Part shown: positions 24,295-32,881 of the stretch, in pieces
Layout: each line of letters opens with the position of its first letter
How positions within the stretch are numbered: position 1 is the stretch's first letter
Notes under the pieces: model-generated
Told to the model about the DNA's origin: nothing
Database searches by the model: none
What the model saw: the letters and a program-made list of their open reading frames with translations, nothing else
Position numbers and translations under genes: made by a program
NCBI GenBank assembly: GCA_022826945.1
Contig: JAJDTY010000080.1
Span: forward strand, 128,211 to 192,210
DNA: 64,000 bases
DNA from: Candidatus Binatia bacterium
GTDB lineage: Bacteria > Desulfobacterota > Binatia > Bin18
Reading direction: 5' to 3'

Positions 24295-25613
24295 AGAGAG
24301 GCCTGACTGCCCATACTTCCAAAATCAATCTGGATATTGGAATAGACCTCGTTCAGGCTGGAGATATGCTCCCACGGAACGCCTAAGCCTTCGCGGCTGT
24401 TCCCCATCATCATGGGTTGCAGGTCTTCTCTGGCAAGAGACTGGGCATCGGTGAAGACGAGTACGCCGGCCGCGGTAATCTGGGGCTGGTCGAACTCAAT
24501 AAACCGGTCCGTCTCCCAGATGGCATCCTGCAGCGTCAGCGTCAGCATCTTTGTCTCGCCCGGTTGGAAGAGTCCGTCGGGTTCTACCCGCATCGTCGGA
24601 ATCTCGCTTTGCAAATCCGGATAGAGGTCTTGCGTGGCGGGGTTGATGAAAGACAGATAACTGGTCGTGAACTTGCGCAAGACCACCGCCTGATCCGAGG
24701 TGTTCGTGGCTTCAACCTGCATGCTCAGGGATCGCTCGGTGGTGTTATAGCGTAACTCTTTGACCTCGGTCCGAACGGCACCCGGGACTGGGAGACCGGA
24801 CAGGTCCCACATTCTGGCGGCCTGGTGGGGAATAATCGGCGGGCGGCCCGAGTTCGTGACCAATAACCCTCCGATAACCAGGACCACCAGGACGACAGCA
24901 AAAATAAGAGAAGTTCGACGATCAGCAGGCGTAATTTGTTCTTCATCAACCCCGTTAATTAGCAGAGCGTGGCGGACGAGCATCGGCCGTCTGGCCCAAT
25001 AACCCAGCCAGGCCAGCCCAAGAATCCCAAACGCGATATGCCAGCCGACAACCCGCTCAAATCCGTAGTGCTCCAGGTCTATGGTCTCGCCGGTTGCCGG
25101 AATCTGTATGGTATAGGATGGCGGGGCGTCGCCCGGCACAACGGTGATCCACTTGGCCGGCCCCACCAGCCCACCCGTACCGGACAAATTAATCAGCGGG
25201 TGGACATGATACCGGCCCGGCTCGCGTGCCTGGAGAATCATCTTAAAATCGTAGATCTTTCCTAACTCGATATTAAACGCGTTCTGGATAAAGCGGTCAT
25301 TCACCCAGCGTTCGCGCACGGCAAGTTTCGGACCCGGAACCAGGACGCCAAGCCACGCCAACTCCGGTGTAGTCAGCATGCGCGGCCAGGAGTTCATCGC
25401 TCTGAACTTGCCGGTGACGGTCATGGTCTCGTTGACCGCAAGCCGCTCGTGCGAGAACTCGACATTGAAAAACGCGACTCCGCGCATACGGACAAACGGT
25501 TCGAGGTTGTGCTCACCATGGGCGTGGACAACCGGCGCCTGCATAAACGAGGCCCCGAACACGCACAGGCAGGCGAGGCTGACAACGAGGCAGGCTTTTC
25601 CAAGTGGAGACAT
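24291..25613 (-). CDS. pmoB: Particulate methane/hydrocarbon monooxygenase, PmoB subunit
   Basis: A 440-residue periplasmic copper subunit of the membrane-bound monooxygenase. A signal peptide ends before H32 (VVHA/HGEHNL), so mature PmoB begins with His; H136 and H138 (RYHVHPL) complete the CuB site, matching His33/His137/His139 of Methylococcus PmoB. Two cupredoxin-like domains flank two membrane helices (VGWHIAFGILGLAWLGYW and LIFAVVLVVLVIGGLLV). It lies 15 bp downstream of pmoA. Substrate (methane, ammonia, short alkane) is not decided by sequence reading. Confidence 0.96.
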   Translation of the reverse strand: MSPLGKACLVVSLACLCVFGASFMQAPVVHAHGEHNLEPFVRMRGVAFFNVEFSHERLAVNETMTVTGKFRAMNSWPRMLTTPELAWLGVLVPGPKLAVRERWVNDRFIQNAFNIELGKIYDFKMILQAREPGRYHVHPLINLSGTGGLVGPAKWITVVPGDAPPSYTIQIPATGETIDLEHYGFERVVGWHIAFGILGLAWLGYWARRPMLVRHALLINGVDEEQITPADRRTSLIFAVVLVVLVIGGLLVTNSGRPPIIPHQAARMWDLSGLPVPGAVRTEVKELRYNTTERSLSMQVEATNTSDQAVVLRKFTTSYLSFINPATQDLYPDLQSEIPTMRVEPDGLFQPGETKMLTLTLQDAIWETDRFIEFDQPQITAAGVLVFTDAQSLAREDLQPMMMGNSREGLGVPWEHISSLNEVYSNIQIDFGSMGSQASL

Positions 25614-25628
25614 GAAAGCCTCTACCAG

Positions 25629-26372
25629 TCAGGTTTGACGCAAGACTTTCTGCAGCGGCATAACGCCGAGCGCTTTGCCGATGCCGAGGCCAACCCAATA
25701 CATGATGGTGCAGGCGATACCGGCCATTAATATGCTGATCCAGATACGCTGGCCCAGGAAGGCTTGCAGCGTACCTTCATCAATCCGGCGCAGATATTCT
25801 GGCGTTTGGGGGCGGATGAAGTAATAGCCCATCAAATCGGCAATGGTAAAGGTCTTGCCAAACAGTGTCACCGGCTGCAGGAAGGGCATGAGCATCAGCC
25901 AGTTCACCGGATAAAAGAGAAACCCCCAGAGAAACCCGCCAATCAGGCTCGTCACCAAATAGCTGCGTGACCACAAAAGCATCAGGTCAAGCGCCAGTGC
26001 CATGGGAATCGTTGTGGCCGGCCAGATAAAATTAATCGGATAATACTCCATGCTGTAAAAGCTGAAGATCCGACTCAGCCAAGCTCCGACCAAGACGAAC
26101 ACCGCGGTAAACGTGGCCCCCAGCGGCAGGCGCAGATAGTGCCAGGCGAGATAGTGGCCCACCGCAGTCACCAACAGGGCGGCACTCGGGCCGGCGATCG
26201 GCCACCACAGCTTGTCTTTCCAGTCCACCCAGAAATCCCAGTCACCCATATAGAGCATACGACTGACATGGGGGATCACGGTGAAGAAGCCGATCAGGGC
26301 CAGGAGCAGGATGACATCAAAGACCTTGGCCATCTTGTGCTGGCCAAGCGCAGCAAGCTCTTCGGCCTTCAT
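25629..26372 (-). CDS. pmoA: Particulate methane/hydrocarbon monooxygenase, PmoA subunit
   Basis: A 247-residue inner-membrane subunit with about seven hydrophobic segments. MGDWDFWVDWKDKLWWP corresponds to the conserved GDWDFWxDWKDR region, and YYPINFIWPATTIPMALALD to the core. GGAGAGG precedes the ATG. It lies between pmoC and pmoB in the canonical order. NFIWPATTIPMALALDLMLL differs from classical methanotroph PmoA and recalls the divergent hydrocarbon-oxidising (SAR324/actinobacterial/Binatota) branch, to be tested by phylogeny. Confidence 0.96.
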   Translation of the reverse strand: MKAEELAALGQHKMAKVFDVILLLALIGFFTVIPHVSRMLYMGDWDFWVDWKDKLWWPIAGPSAALLVTAVGHYLAWHYLRLPLGATFTAVFVLVGAWLSRIFSFYSMEYYPINFIWPATTIPMALALDLMLLWSRSYLVTSLIGGFLWGFLFYPVNWLMLMPFLQPVTLFGKTFTIADLMGYYFIRPQTPEYLRRIDEGTLQAFLGQRIWISILMAGIACTIMYWVGLGIGKALGVMPLQKVLRQT

Positions 26373-26425
26373 TTTTTTAACCTCTCCTGAGGCCAGCCCC
26401 TTCCTGAACGCCGTGCAGTGCGACG

Positions 26426-26476
26426 ATGAGTAAACGTGCCCTCAACAGACATGCAAATATCGGCGCGTTTACTCAT
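26426..26476 (-). promoter_or_regulatory. Hairpin in the pmoC-pmoA intergenic region
   Basis: ATGAGTAAACG (26426-26436) and CGTTTACTCAT (26466-26476) are perfect inverted repeats. With TGCC/GGCG inside, the stem reaches 15 bp with one wobble. No T tract follows on either strand. It sits 28 bp behind the pmoC stop (on the minus strand), so it may stabilise or separate the pmoC mRNA. Confidence 0.55.
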
Positions 26477-26503
26477 TAGTCCGCCGGTAGACGAGTCGGT
26501 AGC

Positions 26504-27355
26504 CTACGATGACGCCTTCGCCTCGGTCGACGCTCGCTGGGCTATTTCTCCCAGGTTTTCAAAGATGCGTGGCACGGTCTTAAAGAGCAACGCAAACCCG
26601 GCAAAAAAGAAATACGTCGCCCAGGCAAACGGAAAGTGGTAGGGCTGCACGAACAGTTCTTCGGTAATCCAGCTTGAGTGTCCCAGTTCATTAAACGCCA
26701 CATTGGCGAACAGGAACCAGCCGCCGGCCGGAAACAGCAGATAGCAGATAGGTATGCCTTTGCCCCCCTCACCCACATACAGATGATGCAAGCGGTTATA
26801 GGCGTACCAGGAGCTGACGCCAGTCATGATGATCAACATGGGAAAGGTATAGAAGAAGAGCGGAATGTGGCTGGGCGTAAAGGCTGTATCGCGCACCACA
26901 ATCTGGTGCCATACGGCGTCTTGCTCGGCAAAATAGCTGACCCCAAAGCCAAACATGGCCGCCACCGCGACCGTGGCCCAGAGCTTGCCAATGTGATTGA
27001 GTTCGTGCTCGGGGTCGATGCGCCCCAGCTCTTTTCTCTGAAGGGCACAGGTCGGACAGGGTTTACGATAGGCCGTAAAGCCGATGATGGCGGCGGCGAT
27101 AAGGACGATCCACTCGACGTACAGCAAACCCAGCCAATACGTCGCAAATTCGGGTGTCGTTGCGTCCATACCAACCGGGAACCACCACTCACCCTGCCAC
27201 AGCCTGATAAGAAACAACGACAGCAGCCCCAGGCCACCGCCTATGACCAGAAAGGGTACGAACGGCATCTCGCCATGCGCCGTTTGGTCGTGCTTCATTT
27301 CTTCTACCTGGACGGCCTGACTTTCGACTGAGGCTGACATAGACGTCGCTGCCAT
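26504..27355 (-). CDS. pmoC: Particulate methane/hydrocarbon monooxygenase, PmoC subunit
   Basis: A 283-residue membrane subunit. D146, H150 and H163 (AEQDAVWHQIVVRDTAFTPSH) reproduce the D-x3-H-x12-H metal site (Asp156/His160/His173 in Methylococcus). Hydrophobic segments flank it, and LGHSSWITEELFVQPYHFPF matches the family's C-terminal part. A cytoplasmic CPTC (residues 100-103) is unlike the classical sequences I know. GGAGGG precedes the ATG. First gene of the operon; its 145-bp upstream gap separates it from the aspartoacylase-like gene. Confidence 0.96.
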   Translation of the reverse strand: MAATSMSASVESQAVQVEEMKHDQTAHGEMPFVPFLVIGGGLGLLSLFLIRLWQGEWWFPVGMDATTPEFATYWLGLLYVEWIVLIAAAIIGFTAYRKPCPTCALQRKELGRIDPEHELNHIGKLWATVAVAAMFGFGVSYFAEQDAVWHQIVVRDTAFTPSHIPLFFYTFPMLIIMTGVSSWYAYNRLHHLYVGEGGKGIPICYLLFPAGGWFLFANVAFNELGHSSWITEELFVQPYHFPFAWATYFFFAGFALLFKTVPRIFENLGEIAQRASTEAKASS

Positions 27356-27500
27356 AGAAGGTCCCTCCCCGTATATTATTATTCAGCCCCGAGAGTCCTG
27401 TAGTGGACCACCCCGGAACAACAATAATGCTGTGTATGAATAAGCCTCCCTGTACCACATGTCCTCCAAAATATGCAAACAGGGCTTTGAGTTCCGTCTC

Positions 27501-28664
27501 TTACTGATTATGCTCCTCGGCCTCAAACACTCCCGGCTCATGCCAGCGGCGGCTGACGAGTAGTTTCCCGGCGTGGTGCCGTTTCTTGCGGAAGCCCAAT
27601 AGGTGAAAAATTTCCATCACAAACCACCGGGCAATGCGTGGTTCGACAATCAGGGTCGCGGCTTGGCCCGGATGGCGGCGTACTCCGGGCAGCAGCGGTA
27701 AGAGTCGCTCAAGCCGGAGGTGGCGCAGCCACACCGCGAGGCGCAACCAGAACCGCCGCACTGTTCTGACCAGGAAAAATCCGTCCGCTCCCTGGCCCTG
27801 ATAGAGGGGCATCAGAATCTGGCCGGACTCCTGGGCCCGAATCTGGCCGTGACGGTCACGGGCCAAGAGCTGGCCCCGCCTGACCGGCTGGAAGTTGGTG
27901 AAGCCGGGTTCCATCATAAAGTCGTCCCCGGCTTGGATCAGATGGTGATAGCGGATTTCTACCACCGGACAGACCGGCTGCTCGGCCTGCGTCTTTTCGG
28001 GTGCGTCTTGGGGCCGGAGACAGCCGGAAGTTGTCAAGACGCTCCAGATGGCCGCAGTATGGTTCTCCACTGCGCTTGGCGAAGCGTGCTGTCCGCCTTC
28101 AAAACCAATGACGACATGTCCCTGCTCGCTCAGGTAATTCAGTAGCGTGCCCTCTAGCTGTTCCTCCAGGCCAAGAATGACCGGAGCCTGAAGACCAAAC
28201 GCAAAGCGACGGTTGAGCAGGCTATCGCCAATCACCACAAATGGCTGACCCTCGGCAGAAGTGGTGTGCAGATCGAGAAAAACCGCCGGTCCCTTGCGCT
28301 GCGCCAGCGCTGTTTCTATGGCCGCCAGCAGCTCCCGCTGCTCCTGCTCCTCCGAGGTCAGCTCAGCGCATGGCTTCCCCATCCCTTCGAGACGCTCAGA
28401 CACCCACAGCCGGTTGAAATCCTCATCAATATACCGGCAGCCGCGCGCCAGAGCGGCGCGGTTGCCCGTGAGGGCAAGCAGTCTACCACGAAAGGGGAGC
28501 CGTCGGGTGCGTAGGCTGTGCAGCACGTCCTGCAAGGCAAACACCCCGGCCGGCTCATTGCCGTGCATGCCGCCAATACCAATCACAAGCGGCCCGGGCG
28601 TATCGTCGTCATAACTGCCGAGCAGGCGGGGAAAGCCGGGGGACTGGGCGGGCGGGTCGGGCAT
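27501..28664 (-). CDS. Succinylglutamate desuccinylase/aspartoacylase-family zinc hydrolase (M14-like)
   Basis: A 387-residue zinc carboxypeptidase-fold enzyme that would cleave an N-acyl amino acid amide bond. The zinc motif is HGNEPAG (~residue 34), with the third ligand in LDLHTTSAEG (~residue 152). Residues 224-320 (CPVVEIRYHHLIQAGDDFMM onward) resemble the beta-barrel of the AstE/AspA group. A C-terminal segment (RFWLRLAVWLRHLRLERLL) follows. Its ATG shares one base with the TGA of the upstream ligase gene, so the two are translationally coupled and likely act on one compound. Confidence 0.85.
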   Translation of the reverse strand: MPDPPAQSPGFPRLLGSYDDDTPGPLVIGIGGMHGNEPAGVFALQDVLHSLRTRRLPFRGRLLALTGNRAALARGCRYIDEDFNRLWVSERLEGMGKPCAELTSEEQEQRELLAAIETALAQRKGPAVFLDLHTTSAEGQPFVVIGDSLLNRRFAFGLQAPVILGLEEQLEGTLLNYLSEQGHVVIGFEGGQHASPSAVENHTAAIWSVLTTSGCLRPQDAPEKTQAEQPVCPVVEIRYHHLIQAGDDFMMEPGFTNFQPVRRGQLLARDRHGQIRAQESGQILMPLYQGQGADGFFLVRTVRRFWLRLAVWLRHLRLERLLPLLPGVRRHPGQAATLIVEPRIARWFVMEIFHLLGFRKKRHHAGKLLVSRRWHEPGVFEAEEHNQ

Positions 28665-30580
28665 CAGTCCTTCCGGGCCGCCCGTTCAAGCAGACGGGCC
28701 GTTAGCGTCAGGATGTCATGCTCGGTCACGATTCCGATCAGCCGCTCGTCCTTGGCCACCAGCAGAGACGCGCTTTTTTCCTGCTGCATCCGGGCGACCG
28801 CCTCGACGAGCGGTGTTTCGGGCGGAAGCGTCAGCGGCTTTGACTGCATGATCGCCCCGACCGGGATCGGCTCGCTCTCGGCCTGTTGGAGTGACGGCGC
28901 ACAGTGACGCAGGACCTCAAAGCACGAGATCAAGCCAACCAGCTTACCCTGGTCGTCTTCAACCGGGATATGCCGAATCCGTTTCCAGTCCATCAGCTTG
29001 GCCACTAAATCTACCGGTTCATTGGGATGGACGGTGAACAGATCGGTTGTCATACATTCTTCAATACGCAGGGCGTGCAATGTCTCACTCCAGCCTTCTT
29101 CAATCTGGGCCAACGGCCATTCATGCACCGGGCTTTCCGCCCATTGCCTCCGGGCGATGGCGGCGGTCAGCGCGCTCAACCGCGCCGCTTGGGTATCAGT
29201 CTCCCGCATGTCTGCCAGTGAGCGCAAGAGCCAGGACGAACCGGTCAGGCCGACCGTGACCCGTTGTTCGATCACGCCCAGGTAGCGCTCAATGTCCTCG
29301 GGGTTCAGCCCTGCGGTACGGAGTCCGTGCCGGGCCAGCGGTAATAAATCCTGGCGAATCAAGTCGCGGGCGAGTACAACCTGCCCGTCGAGCCAGGTAA
29401 ACTGGGCGTCAAGTCCCCTCTGAGCCGCGGCCAGAAAATTGATCTCCGCATTGTGGAAGGGCATTTTTTGAGCAATATCACCATAGGTTTGTTGCCCTCC
29501 CCGGAGCAGACCGAGGAAAAAGGCGGCATTCGCGACCTCATCAACAACACTCGGACCGGCCGGCAGGACACGGTTCTCAATACGGATATGGGCTTTCCCA
29601 CCTCCAATGCCAAAGCAACCTCTATTCCAGCGATACACCGTCCCCGTATGGAGACGCAGGGCTTGCAATTCGGGCAGCTCACCCTGTTCTAGTAAGCGCA
29701 AAGAATCTTCCTCTGACGGCGTTCCGATCAGGACGCGAAAACGGGCTAAATCTTCCTGGATGAGATCGAGTATCGAGTGGTCTACCCACCGCTGACCGAA
29801 GCTCACCCGTGGCGCACGCTCACGCAGATGAGTGCTGGCGCGGCGGGTATCAACAGATTGTTGAAACAGTGGAATCCGCGTCTCGCGCCATAGCCGGCGG
29901 CCAAACAGCAGGGGCGAGTTGGCGGCCGCAGCCAGGAGCGGCGCCGTCATGGCCTGGGCGATATTATAACACTGAGGAAACTCGGCTGGCTCGACTTGGT
30001 AGTGGACCTGAAAACTGGTGCAGCCCGATTCCAGCATGACCGAGTCGTGCTGGATGCTCAGTTCATCGGCGCCCTTGAGCCGGAACTCGTAATCGCCACC
30101 GCGGATTTGAGTGAGTATGGTGTTCAGCGCCCGATAGCGCGGCTTGGGGGTCATATTGGTCAGCGCCAGGTCAGACTTGCGCAGCGTCGGCAAAATCCCA
30201 CTCAGGACCACCTCGGCCCCACACTGATGAGCGGCGGCCCGTACTGTGGCGAGTGAACGGTTGAGTTGACCCTCAAGTTGACTCAGACAGTCACCTTCAA
30301 ATACTAAGGGGTCCAGATTGATCTCCAGATTAAACAGCCCCAGCTCCGTGGTGTAATGGGGGTCATCGATCCGCTCCAGGATATCCAGCGCACGCGGCGC
30401 CGGATGCCAGGCGGCATCCACCAAAAACAGTTCTTGCTCAGCCCCAATCCGGTGGACCCCGGATTCGATCAAACCGGTGTCGAGCATGTGTTCCAGCGCG
30501 TGGATATCGCGCAGGAGATGGGCGATAAAGCGACGGAGTTGGCCTGAATCAGTATCGCGCAGTACGTCTTGGTTTCCCAC
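28664..30580 (-). CDS. GCS2-family carboxylate-amine ligase fused to CBS domains
   Basis: A 638-residue fusion. Residues ~30-480 match the glutamate-cysteine ligase 2 fold: RIGAEQELFLVD (metal/ATP region), YTTELGLFNLEINLDPL, and the substrate loop RWNRGCFGIGGGKAHIRIENR. Residues ~510-635 hold two CBS motifs (VHPNEPVDLVAKLMDWKRIR and SLLVAKDERLIGIVTEHDIL) that often sense adenosine nucleotides. It would make an amide or peptide bond with ATP, perhaps gamma-glutamyl-like; the acceptor is unknown. Coupled to the aspartoacylase-like gene downstream. Confidence 0.88.
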   Translation of the reverse strand: MGNQDVLRDTDSGQLRRFIAHLLRDIHALEHMLDTGLIESGVHRIGAEQELFLVDAAWHPAPRALDILERIDDPHYTTELGLFNLEINLDPLVFEGDCLSQLEGQLNRSLATVRAAAHQCGAEVVLSGILPTLRKSDLALTNMTPKPRYRALNTILTQIRGGDYEFRLKGADELSIQHDSVMLESGCTSFQVHYQVEPAEFPQCYNIAQAMTAPLLAAAANSPLLFGRRLWRETRIPLFQQSVDTRRASTHLRERAPRVSFGQRWVDHSILDLIQEDLARFRVLIGTPSEEDSLRLLEQGELPELQALRLHTGTVYRWNRGCFGIGGGKAHIRIENRVLPAGPSVVDEVANAAFFLGLLRGGQQTYGDIAQKMPFHNAEINFLAAAQRGLDAQFTWLDGQVVLARDLIRQDLLPLARHGLRTAGLNPEDIERYLGVIEQRVTVGLTGSSWLLRSLADMRETDTQAARLSALTAAIARRQWAESPVHEWPLAQIEEGWSETLHALRIEECMTTDLFTVHPNEPVDLVAKLMDWKRIRHIPVEDDQGKLVGLISCFEVLRHCAPSLQQAESEPIPVGAIMQSKPLTLPPETPLVEAVARMQQEKSASLLVAKDERLIGIVTEHDILTLTARLLERAARKD

Positions 30581-30714
30581 TTGTATCCCTCAAGCCTGGC
30601 TCACTCACCGGTCTCGAATGCGGGAACGTATGTTATATGTCGGAAGAGCGAAGGCATAGAGCGTCCGGTGATAAAAAGAAGGAACGCGCGCACCACGCAT
30701 AGGGACTAACGACA

Positions 30715-31110
30715 ATGGCGAGTAAGGGCCGACCTTTCCGAACCGTCTCTTTCGAGGGCTTTGAGATTCTGGTGGGCAAAGGGGATACCCAGAATGACCG
30801 GTTGACCTTCGAGGTTGCGGAGCCTGAAGACTGCTGGCTGCACGTCGTCAACTTTCCCGGCAGCCACGTTGTGATACGCAATCCCGCCCGGCTCTCGGAA
30901 CTGCCGTCTGCGGTCTTGATGCGGGCGGCCCGGCTGGCGGCCTGGCATTCCAAGGCGCGCGGCAGTCGAGGCAAAGTGGAAGTGCATCTCTGCCGGGCTG
31001 CGGACGTATCCCAGCCACCCGACTTTCCGCCCGGCAAGGTGCTGCTGCGTCGCTGGCAGAGCCTCAGAGTCTATCCGCTTGAGCCGTCCGAAGGACCGGA
31101 CGGTGAATAG
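30715..31110 (+). CDS. Stand-alone NFACT-R (DUF814) RNA-binding domain protein
   Basis: A 131-residue protein consisting almost wholly of the NFACT-R domain: RTVSFEGFEILVGKGDTQND and CWLHVVNFPGSHVVIR are its hallmarks. In full-length NFACT/Rqc2 proteins the domain joins a larger ribosome-quality-control factor; stand-alone copies are known in bacteria. The C-terminus is Pro/Arg-rich. It is divergent from the GCS2-CBS gene. Confidence 0.8.
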   Translation: MASKGRPFRTVSFEGFEILVGKGDTQNDRLTFEVAEPEDCWLHVVNFPGSHVVIRNPARLSELPSAVLMRAARLAAWHSKARGSRGKVEVHLCRAADVSQPPDFPPGKVLLRRWQSLRVYPLEPSEGPDGE

Positions 31111-31175
31111 ACGAATGGTCGCGGCCTCCCTCTCACAGACGTGTGATGCGAGAGTGCGGCTGGGGGCTCAGTGCG

Positions 31176-31238
31176 TCCTTCGACTTCGCCCCTCCCCCCT
31201 GGCCTCAAGGGCGAACGGCAGCCGGGGGGGCCGGCTGC
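31176..31238 (+). repeat. Partial palindromic-repeat fragment and hairpin between convergent genes
   Basis: CCTTCGACTTCGC and AAGGGCGAACG here match parts of the 32882-33026 element. Directly after, GCAGCCGG (31218-31225) and CCGGCTGC (31231-31238) form a perfect 8-bp hairpin with a 5-nt loop that could end transcription from both sides. The gap 31111-31272 otherwise holds no gene. Confidence 0.45.
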
Positions 31239-31272
31239 GCGGATTTCGCTCCGTTTCCTCCAGGCGCTGGGG

Positions 31273-32298
31273 CTAATTCAGCGACTCCGCTAACACCAAG
31301 CCCTGATTCTCCTGTTGCCAGACAAAGGTGGCGTTTTGCCCGTCTCGGAGGTCTGCAATCTCACACGTGCCGCCCGCGTCGGTGACAACCTCTACCCCAA
31401 ACGTGGTGACGAAAAAATTGCGCGTGGCGCGCTCTTCGCCATTGACGAAGAGCGTCAAGGTTTTCTCCCCGGGTCCGAGCCGCGCCCAGTTGATTTGCAT
31501 GGAGAACCCATTATGGATATCTCCACAGGCATCCTCCGTCGTGGGCCGATAGACGCCATACTGGAGCGGATCAGCCAAGATCGGCGTCCCGTCCGTCTCG
31601 CTGAATTCGACCTCCAGATGCCCGCCTAAACACGACCAGCCGGCCACCATGCCGACGCCGCTCTGGATTGAGCGTGCGGTCGGGATTTCCAGGAAGACGG
31701 TATTCGGTGGCGCCCCGCCGGCCAGCGTAATGTCTCCCGCCGTGTCCCAACTGGATGTCCCCGAAAAGGGCGTCGTATAGGTACTGGTTCCGGTTGTCGT
31801 ATAGCTTCCTGTAGCATTCGCATACAGACCCGTCCCGCCAAGGATATTGAAGTCCGTCCGCGCTGTTGCGGTACAGCCCGCGACGATATTGTTGTTTGCA
31901 TCAAAGCACGACAGCGGCAGGCAGGACGTGGCATCAGCGGCCGACGCCCACACGACCCCATCACCGTCCTCATTCTGGCACACAGTCCCGCCTCCAGGAA
32001 CCGCGCTGAACTCCACGCCATCGCAGGTGCCCGATGGGGCCGGGGCAAGCTGATATTCAATGGACGAAGAGCACTGGCCTGCCCCGGCGAGGCTGCTATA
32101 GCCAGCGGTTAAAGCCTGGATTGCAGGAAGGCCATCCCCGTTCGAATCAGAGTTCGCGACAGCCCAGAATTGTCCCGTGCTTTCCCCTTCAAACGGGACC
32201 GCTCCGACTGGACTCGCCGCGAGAGCGATGGCCATGAGCGCGGCTCCGAGGGCTGCTGTCCCGGTGCGGCCCCTGCCTCTTTTCCTTCTTTCAATCAT
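31273..32298 (-). CDS. Secreted beta-rich protein of unknown function
   Basis: A 341-residue exported protein: basic start, then TAALGAALMAIALAASPVGA as signal peptide. The middle is Ser/Thr/Gly-rich with many Cys. The C-terminal half repeats a pattern I recall from secreted proteins (SGVGMVAGWSCLGGHLEVEF, CGDIHNGFSMQINWARLGPG, EKTLTLFVNGEE), likely an immunoglobulin-like sandwich. The role is unknown. It is divergent from the XRE regulator across an AT-rich region with repeated operator-like sites. Confidence 0.75.
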   Translation of the reverse strand: MIERRKRGRGRTGTAALGAALMAIALAASPVGAVPFEGESTGQFWAVANSDSNGDGLPAIQALTAGYSSLAGAGQCSSSIEYQLAPAPSGTCDGVEFSAVPGGGTVCQNEDGDGVVWASAADATSCLPLSCFDANNNIVAGCTATARTDFNILGGTGLYANATGSYTTTGTSTYTTPFSGTSSWDTAGDITLAGGAPPNTVFLEIPTARSIQSGVGMVAGWSCLGGHLEVEFSETDGTPILADPLQYGVYRPTTEDACGDIHNGFSMQINWARLGPGEKTLTLFVNGEERATRNFFVTTFGVEVVTDAGGTCEIADLRDGQNATFVWQQENQGLVLAESLN

Positions 32299-32367
32299 AC
32301 TGCTGTCTCCTTTCCTGCCTTCTTCCCTAGTCTGTTTTGTTTGCCTGAAATAGAAAGATTCCCTCTT

Positions 32368-32454
32368 TATAAGTAGAAAATATCGCCTTTTTCTCTCTAT
32401 AAGGAGGATTAAGTATCTATATAAGTAGAATTAGTCAAGTATATTCTACTTATA
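32368..32454 (+). promoter_or_regulatory. Three copies of TATAAGTAGAA in the regulator/secreted-protein spacer
   Basis: Direct copies lie at 32368-32378 and 32420-32430. An inverted copy, TTCTACTTATA, lies at 32444-32454. The second and third extend to a 12-bp inverted repeat with an 11-bp spacer. The stretch is markedly AT-rich compared with its surroundings and stands 46 bp before the regulator's ATG, so self-binding by the XRE protein is likely. Confidence 0.6.
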
Positions 32455-32499
32455 TTGTGTTATGCATACCGCACTGGCCTTATACCTCTAAGAAAAGGT

Positions 32500-32817
32500 A
32501 TGGAAAGGAAAATTCTGGTCGGACGGCGGGTCAGGAAGCTGCGAAAACTGCGTCAGCTCTCTCAGGAAACCTTAGCGGACAAAGCAGCCATGAGTGCCAA
32601 ATATCTCAGTCGTATTGAGACCGGGAACGAGAATCCCTCAATAGACCTGCTGTTTCGGCTGGCCGACAGCCTGGAGGTCGAACCGTATGAAATGCTGTGC
32701 TTTGAGGATGGTGAGCCGGTCCGTCGCTTACGGGCGAGGGCAGCGAAGCTCATAGACGATGTGCCGGACAAGGACATCGCGCGGGTTGTCGGACTGCTCG
32801 AAGCGGTGCTGCATTAA
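32500..32817 (+). CDS. XRE-family transcriptional regulator
   Basis: A 105-residue helix-turn-helix regulator from the ATG at 32500. The lambda-repressor-like fold spans residues ~8-62: VRKLRKLRQLSQETLADKAA then MSAKYLSRIETGNENPSI, followed by a short alpha-helical C-terminus (KDIARVVGLLEAVLH) with a possible dimer role. No metabolite-binding domain is present. It may control the divergent secreted-protein gene. Confidence 0.88.
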   Translation: MERKILVGRRVRKLRKLRQLSQETLADKAAMSAKYLSRIETGNENPSIDLLFRLADSLEVEPYEMLCFEDGEPVRRLRARAAKLIDDVPDKDIARVVGLLEAVLH

Positions 32818-32881
32818 GAGCGGCCCGCAAATCTCTGAAAAATCTAGCGTATTTCACGCTCTATCCGTGCAGGGGACTCCC

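Noticed and set aside
27356..27500. Specific promoter of the pmo operon
   Set aside because: Several weak -35/-10 pairs can be drawn on the minus strand but none stands out, so none is listed.
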